In this document: piece after piece, positions 24,272 to 34,013 of the stretch | Layout of the letters: each line of letters begins with the position of its first letter | Numbering within the stretch: position 1 is the stretch's first letter | Assembly: GCA_030706405.1 (NCBI GenBank) | Contig: JAUZOO010000001.1 | Span: 453,762 to 517,761 of the forward strand | Source: Bacteroidota bacterium | Lineage (GTDB): Bacteria > Bacteroidota > Bacteroidia > Bacteroidales > JAAUTT01 | Direction: 5' to 3' | DNA length: 64,000 nt | Notes under the pieces: generated by a model | What the model was told of the DNA's origin: nothing | Databases searched by the model: none | What the model saw: the letters and a program-made list of their open reading frames with translations, nothing else | Made by a program: the position numbers and the translations under genes

Positions 24272-25225
24272 ATGAATACTGTTTTAGTTACCGGAGGTGC
24301 TGGTTTTATAGGGTCAAATCTATGCGACCGTTTATTGGGATTATCCTACCGGGTGATTTGTGTCGATAATTTCGACGATTTTTACGCCACCGACATTAAA
24401 AAGCGAAATCTTTCGAATTGCATTACGCATAATAATTTCAAACTATACACAGGCGATATCCGTGATGCCGCTTTTCTCGACGATGTTTTTACCGGGAATT
24501 CTATTGATATTGTAATCCATTTGGCGAGTAAGGCCGGCGTACGACCATCTATCGCCAATCCTCAGCAATATTACGACGTCAATGTAAATGGAACGTTGTC
24601 CCTGCTTGAAACCATGCGGAATCATCGTTGCACAAATTTGATTTTTTCTTCGTCGTCCTCCGTTTACGGTAACAATAAAAAAGTACCGTTTTCTGAAACC
24701 GATAATGTTGATTTCCCGATTTCGCCTTATGCTGCATCTAAAAAGGCAGCAGAATTGTTATGCCATACCTATTACCATCTGCATGGGTTTAATATATTTT
24801 GTCTGCGACTTTTTACCGTTTATGGCCCGCGGCAACGACCGGATTTGGCCATTCATAAGTTCGTTCGGTCAATTTCAGACAACCAGATAATTCCTTTTTA
24901 TGGCGACGGGTCTTCCGAGCGTGATTATACGCACGTTTTTGATATTTGCGATGGGATACTTTCGGCAATATCCCATCTGAAAGGTTTTGAGATATTCAAT
25001 CTAGGTGGTTCACAAACTACTTCGCTTAAGAATTTGGTAACTTTAATTGAGGAGCTTTTAGGTAAGAAGGCTATCATTCAGCATCTGCCGGCTCAAAAGG
25101 GAGACGTCGTAAAAACGTATGCCGATATTTCAAAGTCTCGTCAACAGTTAGGTTATAGTCCTAAGTTTGACATGCGTCAGGGACTTATAAATTATGTAGA
25201 CTGGTTAAAGTCAAATGATTTATAA
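24272..25225 (+). CDS. NAD-dependent sugar-nucleotide epimerase (UDP-glucuronate 4-epimerase-like)
   Basis: I place the start at ATG 24272 (MNTVLVTGGAGFIGSNLC), which puts the Rossmann motif at the very N-terminus as in the family; a TTG 30 bases upstream would add an unneeded tail. The 317-residue product is an extended SDR: GGAGFIGSN, a SSSSSVYG active-site serine region, a catalytic PYAASKKAAE Tyr-Lys pair, and RLFTVYGPRQRPD in the substrate domain. The last segment with SerArg-Asp (GDGSSERDYTHV) is typical of UDP-glucuronate/galacturonate 4-epimerases. It is the first gene of the exopolysaccharide locus and probably supplies a UDP-sugar. Exact substrate is inferred. Confidence 0.82.
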   Translation: MNTVLVTGGAGFIGSNLCDRLLGLSYRVICVDNFDDFYATDIKKRNLSNCITHNNFKLYTGDIRDAAFLDDVFTGNSIDIVIHLASKAGVRPSIANPQQYYDVNVNGTLSLLETMRNHRCTNLIFSSSSSVYGNNKKVPFSETDNVDFPISPYAASKKAAELLCHTYYHLHGFNIFCLRLFTVYGPRQRPDLAIHKFVRSISDNQIIPFYGDGSSERDYTHVFDICDGILSAISHLKGFEIFNLGGSQTTSLKNLVTLIEELLGKKAIIQHLPAQKGDVVKTYADISKSRQQLGYSPKFDMRQGLINYVDWLKSNDL

Positions 25226-25328
25226 AAGTCTTGATTTCTTTTGTTTCTTGATCAGGCAAGAAAAGAAAAATACGTTTGTGGTAAATAAAAAGTCTAAATG
25301 CGTTTGCCCAGTAAGTTTGATATACCTC

Positions 25329-25359
25329 TTTGCAGAAAACAGATTAAATATTAATTTTG
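25329..25359 (+). promoter_or_regulatory. Predicted Bacteroidota promoter of the sugar kinase fusion gene
   Basis: TTTG (25329-25332), a 19-nt spacer and TAATTTTG (25352-25359) match the Bacteroidota promoter consensus exactly, 43 bases before the start of the downstream gene. Confidence 0.6.
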
Positions 25360-25402
25360 ACCTCTTTAAAGAACATTTATCGTTGGTTTAAAAATAAATT
25401 TT

Positions 25403-26752
25403 ATGTTCGAACGTATCAGGTCAAAAGTGTTAAGCGAAAATAGGTTAGCTGAAATAAGAAAAGCCAATCACGATAAAAAGATTGTACTCTGCTCCGGATG
25501 TTATGACATTCTTCAATCTGGCCACGCCGTATTTTTTAGCCAGTGCCGAGAGTTGGGCGATATGCTCGTTGTAGGCGTTGGCCGCGATTCGGTTATTTCC
25601 GAATTGAAAGGCCCTGGTCGTCCCGTAAATCCTGAGAATAACCGTGTTTACCTGGTAGCTGCCATGCACGATGTGGACTATGCCGTGCTTAATGGCGATG
25701 AAATTAAAGAAGGAAAGATTGACTTTGAAAATATCATCAAAAAACTTCGTCCCGATATTTTTGTCCTTAATGACGATGATTCTGCTGTAGATTCAAAGCA
25801 GGAACTCTGTAGTAAATATGGGGTTGAAATTAAATTTGTTCCCAGGATTGTACCCGAAGAGCTTGAGCCAACTTCCACTACCCGCATCATCGATAAAATT
25901 AATTACGGTTTTCGTGCGCCGTTGCGTATTGATTTTGCCGGCGGCTGGGCCGATGTTCCTTATATCATGCAGGGTAAAACCGGTTATGTGTCTAATATTG
26001 CCATTAAACCACTTATCGAATACAAGGCCGGGAAATTTAACTTTTCCGGTTATCCGCGCGGAAGCGGGCTAAGCACCTCAACCGCAGCCAAGCTCCTTGA
26101 GATGATTAGCGCCAAAAACTATAACAGCGAATCAAAATCGCTGACATTTATTGCGGAGGATCTTTTCAATCACGAAAATCAGGAACTGAATTGGGCTATT
26201 GGCCGTCAAGATCAATATTCCATTGTCTTTGGCGGTTTTAATTGTTTTGAGTTCGGAGCCGACTATGCTAAGCCGGTTGGTGAGGCATTGCCTGTTGAAA
26301 TTCTTGAGGAATTTCGCCACAATCTGTTGCTTTTGCACACAGGTGTTTCGCGCAATGCCCAGGTTGCTGTGGAACAGGTGTATCAGAATTATGACACTTC
26401 GGAAGGAAAGGCTGCTTTGGAAAAGATAAGTGCTTGCGGAGTTGCTTTTTATGAAGCTTTGGTACAGAAGGATTTTTTACGTTGTGCCACTATCATGGAA
26501 GAGAACTTTGAAGCCCAAAAACAGCTTGCTCCGGCGACCTCCAATGATTACCTTGATGAGATGTATGCTTTTGCACGTCAGAACGGAGCTCATGGAGGTA
26601 AAATATGCGGTGCTGGTGGCGGTGGTGCTTTTGTTTTCTATTGCGAAGATCCTGCAACGTTAAAACGTGCCATGAAAAAGAATTTTGTGGACTGTTTCGA
26701 GATCGATTTTGAATTCGAGTATAAGAATATAAAAGAATTGAATATTCTTTAA
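25403..26752 (+). CDS. Cytidylyltransferase-like / GHMP sugar kinase fusion
   Basis: The 449-residue protein has two enzymes in one chain. Residues 25-160 are a nucleotidyltransferase of the RfaE/HldE C-domain type (VLCSGCYDILQSGHAVFF, then GRPVNPENNR and SLTSTTR-like PTSTTRIIDKI). The first His of the usual HxGH is Gln here. From about 168 it is a GHMP kinase similar to heptose-7-phosphate kinase HddA: APLRIDFAGGWADVP, GSGLSTSTAAKLLEM and a C-terminal GGKICGAGGGGAFVFY. Together the halves could phosphorylate a sugar and then transfer a nucleotide to it, giving an NDP-sugar for the polysaccharide. The usual fusion partner (HldE) is a PfkB-type kinase, so this arrangement is less common. Substrate unknown. 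Confidence 0.75.
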   Translation: MFERIRSKVLSENRLAEIRKANHDKKIVLCSGCYDILQSGHAVFFSQCRELGDMLVVGVGRDSVISELKGPGRPVNPENNRVYLVAAMHDVDYAVLNGDEIKEGKIDFENIIKKLRPDIFVLNDDDSAVDSKQELCSKYGVEIKFVPRIVPEELEPTSTTRIIDKINYGFRAPLRIDFAGGWADVPYIMQGKTGYVSNIAIKPLIEYKAGKFNFSGYPRGSGLSTSTAAKLLEMISAKNYNSESKSLTFIAEDLFNHENQELNWAIGRQDQYSIVFGGFNCFEFGADYAKPVGEALPVEILEEFRHNLLLLHTGVSRNAQVAVEQVYQNYDTSEGKAALEKISACGVAFYEALVQKDFLRCATIMEENFEAQKQLAPATSNDYLDEMYAFARQNGAHGGKICGAGGGGAFVFYCEDPATLKRAMKKNFVDCFEIDFEFEYKNIKELNIL

Positions 26753-26826
26753 AATTATAATAACTTAGTTTATTCGTATTATGAATAAATAATTCCCTAT
26801 TAACTCTATATGAGGTTATTTGAATA

Positions 26827-28008
26827 ATGCAATCCAACTTAAATACCACCAATATTTGTTTCTTCAACAGTTGTAAGACATGGGGAGGGGGAGAAAAATG
26901 GCATCACGATATAGCCGTACGATTGAAGAATTTGGGTTATAACGTGTTTGTTTGTACCAATGTCGTTAGTGAATTAAATCATAAGCTTTCTGATAAAAAT
27001 ATTCATCTTTTTCGGTTAAGGGTAAAAAATCTTAGTTTTCTTAATCCATTTTTGATTTACAAAGCTTTTTGCATTTTTAAAAAGAACAATATCGATACCG
27101 TCATTCTTGGTTTGCCTTCTGATGTTAAAGCTGCAGGGATTGCTGCTAAGCTTGCCGGTGTGCGAAAGATTATTTACCGTCGCGGAACAGCTTTGCCAGT
27201 TAGCAATTCGTTGGTAAATAGATTTTTATATAAGTATGTGATTACTGATGTAATTGCAAACTCTGTCGAAATCAAAAATAAGTTTTTAGAGCGGAACCCT
27301 GATCTTTGCCCGCCCTCTCGTATTCATATTGTTTATAATGGCGTAGAAGTGAATCGTTCATCTTCTCCACAATTATTTTCTGAACAAAAATCTCGCCTGA
27401 TACTTGGAAATGCTGGTCGTCTGGTCAATCAGAAAGGGCAGAGGTACCTTATCGAACTTGCTGCAATACTGAAACAAAATCAGTTGGATTTCAGTCTTTT
27501 AATTGCAGGAAAAGGAGAACTCGAAGAGTCATTGAAAAAATATGCACGGCAGCTTAATGTCGAAAGCTATATTTCCTTCCTCGGGTTTGTTGAGGATATG
27601 GATGTTTTTTTTCATTCCATCGATCTATTTCTGCTTCCTTCCCTTCACGAAGGCTCAGCTAACATTGTGCTTGAAGCCATGAGCTTTGGTAAACCGGTTA
27701 TAGCCTTTGATATCAGTAGCATGTCTGAGCTTGTTGTGAATGATAAGTCCGGTTATCTGGTGAAATTTGGGGACGTGGGGGCTTTTACTGATCGTGTAAT
27801 GTATTTAAACAGCCATCCTTCTGTTTGTGAACAAATGGGAAAGGATGCGATAGCTATTATTAAAAACCGATTTACTGTGGAGCGTTGTTTGCAGCAATTA
27901 TTGGATATCATTCAGCCACAACAAATTGTAGATATACCTGTATCAATATCTGAGAATGATCCGGAACATACCATTGAGAAGGTTCCAGAGCCTTATACCG
28001 CCTTATAA
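26827..28008 (+). CDS. GT4-type glycosyltransferase
   Basis: The 393-residue product has the GT-B fold pattern: an N-terminal GGGEKWHHDIAVRLKNLGY acceptor domain, the inter-domain NAGRLVNQKGQRYLIELA nucleotide-sugar loop, and the GT4 signature LLPSLHEGSANIVLEAMSFG near 275. It lacks membrane helices. It follows the sugar kinase fusion by 74 bases and precedes the Wzi-like gene by 13, so it is in the plus-strand polysaccharide operon. Donor and acceptor cannot be told from sequence. Confidence 0.85.
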   Translation: MQSNLNTTNICFFNSCKTWGGGEKWHHDIAVRLKNLGYNVFVCTNVVSELNHKLSDKNIHLFRLRVKNLSFLNPFLIYKAFCIFKKNNIDTVILGLPSDVKAAGIAAKLAGVRKIIYRRGTALPVSNSLVNRFLYKYVITDVIANSVEIKNKFLERNPDLCPPSRIHIVYNGVEVNRSSSPQLFSEQKSRLILGNAGRLVNQKGQRYLIELAAILKQNQLDFSLLIAGKGELEESLKKYARQLNVESYISFLGFVEDMDVFFHSIDLFLLPSLHEGSANIVLEAMSFGKPVIAFDISSMSELVVNDKSGYLVKFGDVGAFTDRVMYLNSHPSVCEQMGKDAIAIIKNRFTVERCLQQLLDIIQPQQIVDIPVSISENDPEHTIEKVPEPYTAL

Positions 28009-28021
28009 ATTTTTTTATTAA

Positions 28022-29458
28022 ATGAAGTCGTCAAGGTCTTTTTGTTTTTTTCTGCTTATATTTTTTGTTAATAGTTCGTTATATAGTCAAATTAGAACTC
28101 TGAATTATTCTTTAGAAACTGGCGCTTTAGGTGCTTTTGGGCACGAAATGCCTTTTTGGATGGTGTCGGATCAGTTCGGATTATTTACTCCCGATAAGTT
28201 TAATGCTTATGGTCGTGTTGGAGTATTTTCTCATTTGAATAAGGGTAAGAAGATCGATTACGATTATGGACTTCAGGTGGTTGACCGTTATGGAAAGAAT
28301 AATCAATTTTACTTGCAACAGGCTTATGCCCGGTTGAAATTGTATTTTTTTAACATACAGGCAGGTAGTATTAACGAAACTTTCGGGAACCAGGATTCCT
28401 CGCTTTCGAGTGGAGGATTAATGTGGTCCGGCAATGCCCGACCGATGCCCAAAGTGTCAGTTATTGTGCCTGATTATACACCAATACCTTTTACCAAAGG
28501 CTATTTCGAATTTAAAGGGGGGATGTCTCACGGTTGGTTTGAAAATAACCAATATCAGAAGAATGTGTGGCTTCATCATAAATATTATTATTTGCAATTT
28601 GGAGGGAACCTTCCGATACATATTCATTACGGGTTTCATCATTTTGCCCAGTGGGGAGGGGAAACCACTGGTTCAGGAAAGCTTCCTCATAGCTTTAAGG
28701 ATTTTATCAAAATATTTTTTGCTAAAAGTGGAGGATCGGATGCCCCGCTTACGGAAGAAATAAACCGGCTCGGAAACCATCTGGGCTCCCGTAATTTTGG
28801 GTTGGATGTATCTTTGAAAAATTATAGCATCAGTACTTACTGGCAGACTATTTTTGAGGATGGTAGTGGGAAGGCCTACCGGAATATTAGCGATGGACTT
28901 TGGGGAATTGCCGTCCATACAAAAAACAAAGCTGCCTTTATTTCAGGAATCGTATATGAATTTGTAAAGACTACCGATCAGAGTGGTACTTATAACGATT
29001 ATTGGGAACTCAATGGTCAGCGGTATTTGTATGAGGTTGCGGGTGGCGTGCATAAGGAAGCCGGGGGTAATGATAATTACTTCAACCATGGGGTTTATTC
29101 CACAGGGTGGACTCGTTATGATATGACCATCGGAACTCCGTTTATTACTTCTCCTGCTTTATATCGTGGAGATGGAGGATACATCAGTAACAACAAGGTA
29201 AAAGCCCATTACTTGGCACTCGAAGGTTCTTATCGCAATTGGCAGTACAAATTGCGTTATTCGTATAGTTTGAATTACGGAACCAATGCTGTTCTTTTCG
29301 ATCCGATTCGTGAAGAACATTCTTTAGCCGTAAATACTCTTTTGAATAATGCCCTTCCCTGGGGACTTACGCTTGGTCTGACAGCTGGAATGGATAAAGG
29401 CCGGATGTATGGCGATAACCTTGGGCTTATGGTTTCGCTGATCAAAAAGAGTTTTTGA
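28022..29458 (+). CDS. Wzi-like capsule assembly outer-membrane protein
   Basis: The 478-residue protein starts with a signal peptide (KSSRSFCFFLLIFFVNSSLY) and then consists of short amphipathic beta strands with many aromatic residues, the pattern of an outer-membrane barrel. Its N-terminal GALGAFGHEMPFWMVSDQFG and the RPMPKVSVIVPDYTPIP block match the Bacteroidota capsule assembly Wzi family. Wzi anchors capsular polysaccharide to the cell surface in Gram-negative bacteria. It follows the glycosyltransferase by only 13 bases, so co-transcription is very likely, and it suggests that at least part of the product is cell-attached. Confidence 0.82.
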   Translation: MKSSRSFCFFLLIFFVNSSLYSQIRTLNYSLETGALGAFGHEMPFWMVSDQFGLFTPDKFNAYGRVGVFSHLNKGKKIDYDYGLQVVDRYGKNNQFYLQQAYARLKLYFFNIQAGSINETFGNQDSSLSSGGLMWSGNARPMPKVSVIVPDYTPIPFTKGYFEFKGGMSHGWFENNQYQKNVWLHHKYYYLQFGGNLPIHIHYGFHHFAQWGGETTGSGKLPHSFKDFIKIFFAKSGGSDAPLTEEINRLGNHLGSRNFGLDVSLKNYSISTYWQTIFEDGSGKAYRNISDGLWGIAVHTKNKAAFISGIVYEFVKTTDQSGTYNDYWELNGQRYLYEVAGGVHKEAGGNDNYFNHGVYSTGWTRYDMTIGTPFITSPALYRGDGGYISNNKVKAHYLALEGSYRNWQYKLRYSYSLNYGTNAVLFDPIREEHSLAVNTLLNNALPWGLTLGLTAGMDKGRMYGDNLGLMVSLIKKSF

Positions 29459-29594
29459 TTTATATTGGATCCCAACTTAAGAGAGATATAATATATTATT
29501 TTTTATTTTAACTTTACCTCTATTATAAAATAGATAGTTGAAATTGTACAGATTTTGTAATGAATAGTTATTCGATACTTTTAAAACCCTAGCT

Positions 29595-31532
29595 ATGCGA
29601 GCCAACAAGTCTCATTTTTTATTATTAAACGTTTTGAAGTACTTTAAAAGTACCACTCCTTCATGGATAATATTTAATATTGATTTGTTTTTTTCGGGTA
29701 TTTCAATTTTCCTTGCCTTTTTTTTAAGGTTTAATTTTGTTATTCCCGAATATGTAACCGGAAGAATTACCGGGGTACTCTTGCTCGTTATTGCAATAAG
29801 GGCATTATGTTTTATGCTGGGGAAAACGCATACCAGAATTGTGAGGCATATAGGCATGCGTGATCTTACTCAACTGGCATTGGTCGTTTTTATTGGTAGT
29901 TTTTTGCTTTGGACTGCTAATGTTTTTTACAATAAATTTTTCGACGAAGGATTTTTTGTACCCTCCTCTGTTATTATCATTGATTTTTTTATCACTACCT
30001 ATTTGATGTTGGTCGCCCGCCTACTTATTAAATTTGTTTTTAATATTTATCGGAATAACAATAAGCTGCGGTCAAATGTTATCATAATTGGTTCGGACGA
30101 GTTAGGCATAGCTACTAAACGGGCATTAGATCTGGATACAGAAAAAAATTATAGGGTGATAGCTTTTTTGGATGAAAAGAAATATAAGCATCGAAAGAAT
30201 ATTGATGGGATTGGCATTTATCCATTAAGCTATATCGATGATTTGCTTGTTAATTATTCGATTGATGCGGTCATTATTGCGAAGGACTACTTTAGCCCTT
30301 CTAATAAAAATGTGGTTGTTGATAAATGTCTTAATTATAAGGTAAAAGTTCTTACTGCTCCTAAAATTAAGTCGTGGATTGATGGAAATTTTTCTACCAG
30401 TCAGTTGAAGCAAATTAATATCGAAGATTTACTTTCTCGAGATCCTATTAAGTTGGATACAACCCGGATTAGTGAACAACTCAATGGAAAAAATATTCTG
30501 ATAACCGGAGCTGCTGGATCCATTGGGAGTGAAATCGTTCGTCAGGTCACCCATTTTGCTCCGGCCAATATAATTCTGCTTGATCAGGCCGAAACTCCAT
30601 TGTATAACATTGAGATGGAACTGAATAGTAAGTTTTTATTTTCGAATTATGAACTTATTATTGGGGATATTACCAATGTAGAGCGGATGACACAGATCTT
30701 TGAGCAGTACCCTGTGGATATTATCTTTCATGCAGCAGCTTATAAACACGTTCCAATGATGGAGAACAATCCGGTGGAAGCGATTCATAATAATATTATT
30801 GGGACTAAGATAATGGCTGATTTGGCTGTTAAGTATCAGGTTAAGAAATTTGTCATGATTTCAACGGATAAGGCGGTTAATCCTACGAATATTATGGGTG
30901 CATCCAAACGGATTGCAGAAATGTATACCCAGGCCTTAAATAGAACATCTTCAACCCGGTTTATTACTACCCGTTTTGGAAATGTACTTGGTTCTAATGG
31001 TTCCGCTATTCCTCTCTTTAAAAAGCAAATTGAGGAAGGTGGACCGGTTACTGTTACTCATCCTGAGATTACTCGTTTTTTTATGACTATTCCCGAAGCC
31101 TGTCAGCTTGTTTTGGAGGCAGGGACAATGGGTAAAGGTGGTGAAATTTTTATCTTCGATATGGGTAAATCCATTAAGATGGTGGATATTGTAAAAAATA
31201 TGATTCGGTTATCAGGTCTTGAAGTGGATAAGGATATCAAAATTAAGTTTGTAGGTTTGCGACCTGGTGAAAAATTGTACGAAGAACTGCTTTGCAAAAA
31301 GGAAAATACGCTCCCTACTCATAACAAAAAGATTATGATAGCGAAAGTGCGGGATACTGACTTTGAAACGATATCTCAATATATATACCAATTCGAAAAA
31401 CTTATTCGGACTCAGAACAGGTTTGAAGTTGTTCGGTTGATGAAAATCATTGTTCCCGAATACAAAAGCCAAAATTCAGTTTACGAAACATTGGATAATG
31501 TAGGACAGGAAGCTAATTTTGCCGTGAATTGA
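29595..31532 (+). CDS. FlaA1/CapD-type nucleotide-sugar dehydratase/epimerase, membrane-bound
   Basis: The 645-residue product has four N-terminal membrane helices (within residues 20-130), a CoA-binding-like Rossmann domain (NVIIIGSDELGIATKRAL) and then a second, catalytic SDR domain starting NILITGAAGSIGSE near 297. It contains STDKAVNPTNIMGASKRIAE, in which the usual catalytic Tyr is Met, as in FlaA1/CapD/PglF-type 4,6-dehydratases. These act on UDP-GlcNAc at the membrane to start amino-sugar synthesis such as QuiNAc or bacillosamine. The C-terminus overlaps the convergent MraY-like gene by 20 bases. The assigned substrate is inferred from the family. Confidence 0.85.
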   Translation: MRANKSHFLLLNVLKYFKSTTPSWIIFNIDLFFSGISIFLAFFLRFNFVIPEYVTGRITGVLLLVIAIRALCFMLGKTHTRIVRHIGMRDLTQLALVVFIGSFLLWTANVFYNKFFDEGFFVPSSVIIIDFFITTYLMLVARLLIKFVFNIYRNNNKLRSNVIIIGSDELGIATKRALDLDTEKNYRVIAFLDEKKYKHRKNIDGIGIYPLSYIDDLLVNYSIDAVIIAKDYFSPSNKNVVVDKCLNYKVKVLTAPKIKSWIDGNFSTSQLKQINIEDLLSRDPIKLDTTRISEQLNGKNILITGAAGSIGSEIVRQVTHFAPANIILLDQAETPLYNIEMELNSKFLFSNYELIIGDITNVERMTQIFEQYPVDIIFHAAAYKHVPMMENNPVEAIHNNIIGTKIMADLAVKYQVKKFVMISTDKAVNPTNIMGASKRIAEMYTQALNRTSSTRFITTRFGNVLGSNGSAIPLFKKQIEEGGPVTVTHPEITRFFMTIPEACQLVLEAGTMGKGGEIFIFDMGKSIKMVDIVKNMIRLSGLEVDKDIKIKFVGLRPGEKLYEELLCKKENTLPTHNKKIMIAKVRDTDFETISQYIYQFEKLIRTQNRFEVVRLMKIIVPEYKSQNSVYETLDNVGQEANFAVN

Positions 31533-32481
31533 TTTGAACGTGAAGATGAAAGTAACGTTTTATGAATCCTATATAAAGGAGGGATAATAATACAATCATT
31601 ACAATAAAGTAGCTGTAACTATATTCCCTGAAAGATAGGTATCCTGCAATGATTAGTCCTTGTAATAGCATGTATAGGATTGATACGGTAACATGTGGAA
31701 TTTTTAGTTCGTTAGCCATTAATTGATAAACGTGTTTTCGGTGGGGTAAGCCGATGTTCTCTCTAAGTATGATGCGGTGAATGATTGTTAGTACACTATC
31801 TACACCATAAACAACGAGTAATATTATATAACTGAAATTATTGGTAATTAGTATTAATTTGCCTATTAGAAATAGTAGGGTGAAAGCTATGGATACAGAT
31901 CCTACATCTCCGGCAAAGCATTTTGCCTTTCTGCGAAAATTAAAGAAGTTAAATACCACTACCGCTGCCAGCAAGGTATAAATGAATCCCGCTTCAATAA
32001 ATGGCACTACATATGAGTTTATATATACCAGTGCGCATAGTATCACCAGACTGTATCCTCCGGTGATGCCATTGATGCCGTCCATGAAGTTATAGGCGTT
32101 GATAATCCCCGTACACAAAATCAATGCAATACCCATGTACCACCACGGAAGATTTGTTAACCCCCATTGCCAGAACATCAAGCCCATTGCCGCAAAATGA
32201 ATAAGCAAGCGTAGTTTTTGCGAAACAGAGCGGATATCATCTACAAAGCTTATCGTCGTTATCAATGTAAGTCCGAGCATAAACCACGGATATTCCATTC
32301 CATTGCTGATGAAATAAGCCAATGCCCCGAAATAAAAGATGATACCTCCGCCGCGCAGGGTAATGCGGGTGTGGGAACTGCGCTCATTGGGTTTATCGAT
32401 AATGTTGTAGTGATCCGCTATTTTAAAATAAAGCAGCTCTGTCGCAAATAGGATTGCCGTGATAATAAGATAATAATACAT
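31513..32481 (-). CDS. MraY/WecA-type sugar-phosphate transferase
   Basis: The 322-residue protein has about ten hydrophobic helices and the signature motifs of polyprenyl-phosphate N-acetylhexosamine-1-phosphate transferases: a DD pair in SFVDDIRSVSQKLRLL, YNFMDGINGITGGY, and the His-rich GLPHRKHVYQLM loop near 245. It should start polysaccharide or O-antigen synthesis by moving a sugar phosphate to undecaprenyl phosphate. It runs convergently with the CapD-like gene, overlapping its end by 20 bases. The epimerase at 34166-35107 is a frequent partner of this enzyme in related loci (WbpL/WbpV-like). Confidence 0.86.
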   Translation of the reverse strand: MYYYLIITAILFATELLYFKIADHYNIIDKPNERSSHTRITLRGGGIIFYFGALAYFISNGMEYPWFMLGLTLITTISFVDDIRSVSQKLRLLIHFAAMGLMFWQWGLTNLPWWYMGIALILCTGIINAYNFMDGINGITGGYSLVILCALVYINSYVVPFIEAGFIYTLLAAVVVFNFFNFRRKAKCFAGDVGSVSIAFTLLFLIGKLILITNNFSYIILLVVYGVDSVLTIIHRIILRENIGLPHRKHVYQLMANELKIPHVTVSILYMLLQGLIIAGYLSFREYSYSYFIVMIVLLSLLYIGFIKRYFHLHVQINSRQN

Positions 32482-32556
32482 GTTTTCGGTTTAAATTAGA
32501 AAGATATTTTAAAAATGGAACTTTGCCCTGGAGCCTTTGAACTATTAATTAAGGGT

Positions 32557-33912
32557 TCATAACTTGTTTATTATTCTCCAGTACCCTCCTTTGTTAGGCC
32601 CTATTCTTTCAATAATGCCTTTTTCTTTTAGCTGGGACAGGTTCCATTCAACTCCACGGAGCGATAATCCCGTTAACCTGGATAGTCCATCCCGGGTAAT
32701 ATGGGAATCCTTTTTGATAGCTTGTAAAATAGTTTGTGCGGTTTCTCCCACAGTTTCTCCCACAGTTTCTCCCACAGTTTCTCCCACAGTTATTGTTTGT
32801 TGAGCAGATGTTACGGTGACCATAAAACCCTCTGAGATATTTTGAAATACTGGGATTGCTAACCCGTTTTCCTTAAAATAGTTTATAATGCGCTGTATTC
32901 CCGAGCCGTATTTTTCCATTAGCCCGAGGTCTTTGCAAAAATCAGCTATTAGTTTGTTCCTTGGTGTCGATTTGTACGTATTCGCCAATAAGTCATTTAC
33001 CGTTATATTTTCGGGTAACCGTCCGGGGTTGTAAAATTCGATTTTGTCGTTATAGATTTTTATCACAGAATCGGAGGCCGACCTGTAATCGCGATGCACG
33101 ATCATGTTTATCACTATTTCCCTGATCGCTTCCATCGGATATTGCCATTTGGGGATATTATGCGCTTCTCCTACAATGACAACCTCCTTGTTTATATGTT
33201 TCTTTACAAAGTCCAGAACCTGTTCTATTTGTGTCAGAACATCTGCTTTTGTTCGGGCTGAATCTTTGATGATGATATCATTTTGAAAACGGCCCAGTTC
33301 AATGGTCGTTATTGCTGAGTCTTTTTTTTTGAATAACAGGTAGGCTGCATTGGTGAGTTTCCCGTCTCTTACTAAATCATATTTTAATAAAAATGATAGC
33401 GGGTCTTCGGCAATATTCCGGCCTTCACGGTTCATCTGTTCAATGGCAGTATACACCTTTTCCAATGAGATATCATCTATGGCGTGTGTCATATCCGGAT
33501 AAAAGTCCCAGCTCGAATTCATGGATTGCAAATGGGCATCTACCACTTCGGAGGTGGACAGTAAATGATTGGAATTTCCTACCCTTTTATAATATCTTCC
33601 CTGGGTTGAAACTGGTTTTACCGGAAATTCGTTCACTGATAACAGTAATACGCTCTTCCCGTCCGCTTCTATTACTTCGGCATCCGGGATAAGGGACGGG
33701 GACGTTTTACTCTTTATTTCATTTACAATCTGTGCTACCGTTTCTTTCCCTAAGGTGATTCCTTTTATTTCACCTGCATCACTTATCCCAATATATACCG
33801 TACCTCCTTTACTGTTAGCAAATGCCACTAACGACTCGATCGCGGTAGTGTTAAAGGACGATTTGAATTCCGAAAACTGGGATTCTTCGTTCGGTAATCT
33901 ATTGATTGGCAT
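32557..33912 (-). CDS. AlbA-type ATP-binding protein (RecG-like transcriptional regulator family)
   Basis: The 451-residue protein has an AlbA_2 DNA-binding domain at its N-terminus (FSEFKSSFN then GGTVYIGISDAGEIKGI), a middle HATPase-like part with REIVINMIVHRDY and EKYGSGIQRI, and a C-terminal winged helix (HITRDGLSRLTGLSLRGVEW). These proteins are often annotated as ATP-dependent DNA helicases but are most likely regulators. Just before the winged helix is VGETVGETVGETVGET, from four tandem copies of a 12-bp unit. Its position between the initiating transferase and the glycosyltransferase block looks like an insertion. No link to polysaccharide synthesis is apparent. Confidence 0.82.
   Translation of the reverse strand: MPINRLPNEESQFSEFKSSFNTTAIESLVAFANSKGGTVYIGISDAGEIKGITLGKETVAQIVNEIKSKTSPSLIPDAEVIEADGKSVLLLSVNEFPVKPVSTQGRYYKRVGNSNHLLSTSEVVDAHLQSMNSSWDFYPDMTHAIDDISLEKVYTAIEQMNREGRNIAEDPLSFLLKYDLVRDGKLTNAAYLLFKKKDSAITTIELGRFQNDIIIKDSARTKADVLTQIEQVLDFVKKHINKEVVIVGEAHNIPKWQYPMEAIREIVINMIVHRDYRSASDSVIKIYNDKIEFYNPGRLPENITVNDLLANTYKSTPRNKLIADFCKDLGLMEKYGSGIQRIINYFKENGLAIPVFQNISEGFMVTVTSAQQTITVGETVGETVGETVGETAQTILQAIKKDSHITRDGLSRLTGLSLRGVEWNLSQLKEKGIIERIGPNKGGYWRIINKL
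32741..32788 (-). repeat. Four tandem 12-bp units coding for VGET repeats
   Basis: The plus-strand unit GTTTCTCCCACA occurs four times without change. The unit length is a multiple of three, so copy changes would lengthen or shorten the VGET linker without breaking the frame. Confidence 0.92.
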
Positions 33913-34013
33913 TGTTTTTATATAAAAATTTATATGACAGTTTACCGATTGAACTATGATCTAAAAATTAAATTTGGATATGCCGAAGGCTAAAACAAAA
34001 ATACCAATGATGG

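Noticed and set aside
32557-33912. ATP-dependent DNA helicase
   Set aside because: Such proteins are often labelled RecG-like, but no helicase motifs are present; AlbA and winged-helix domains point to a regulator.
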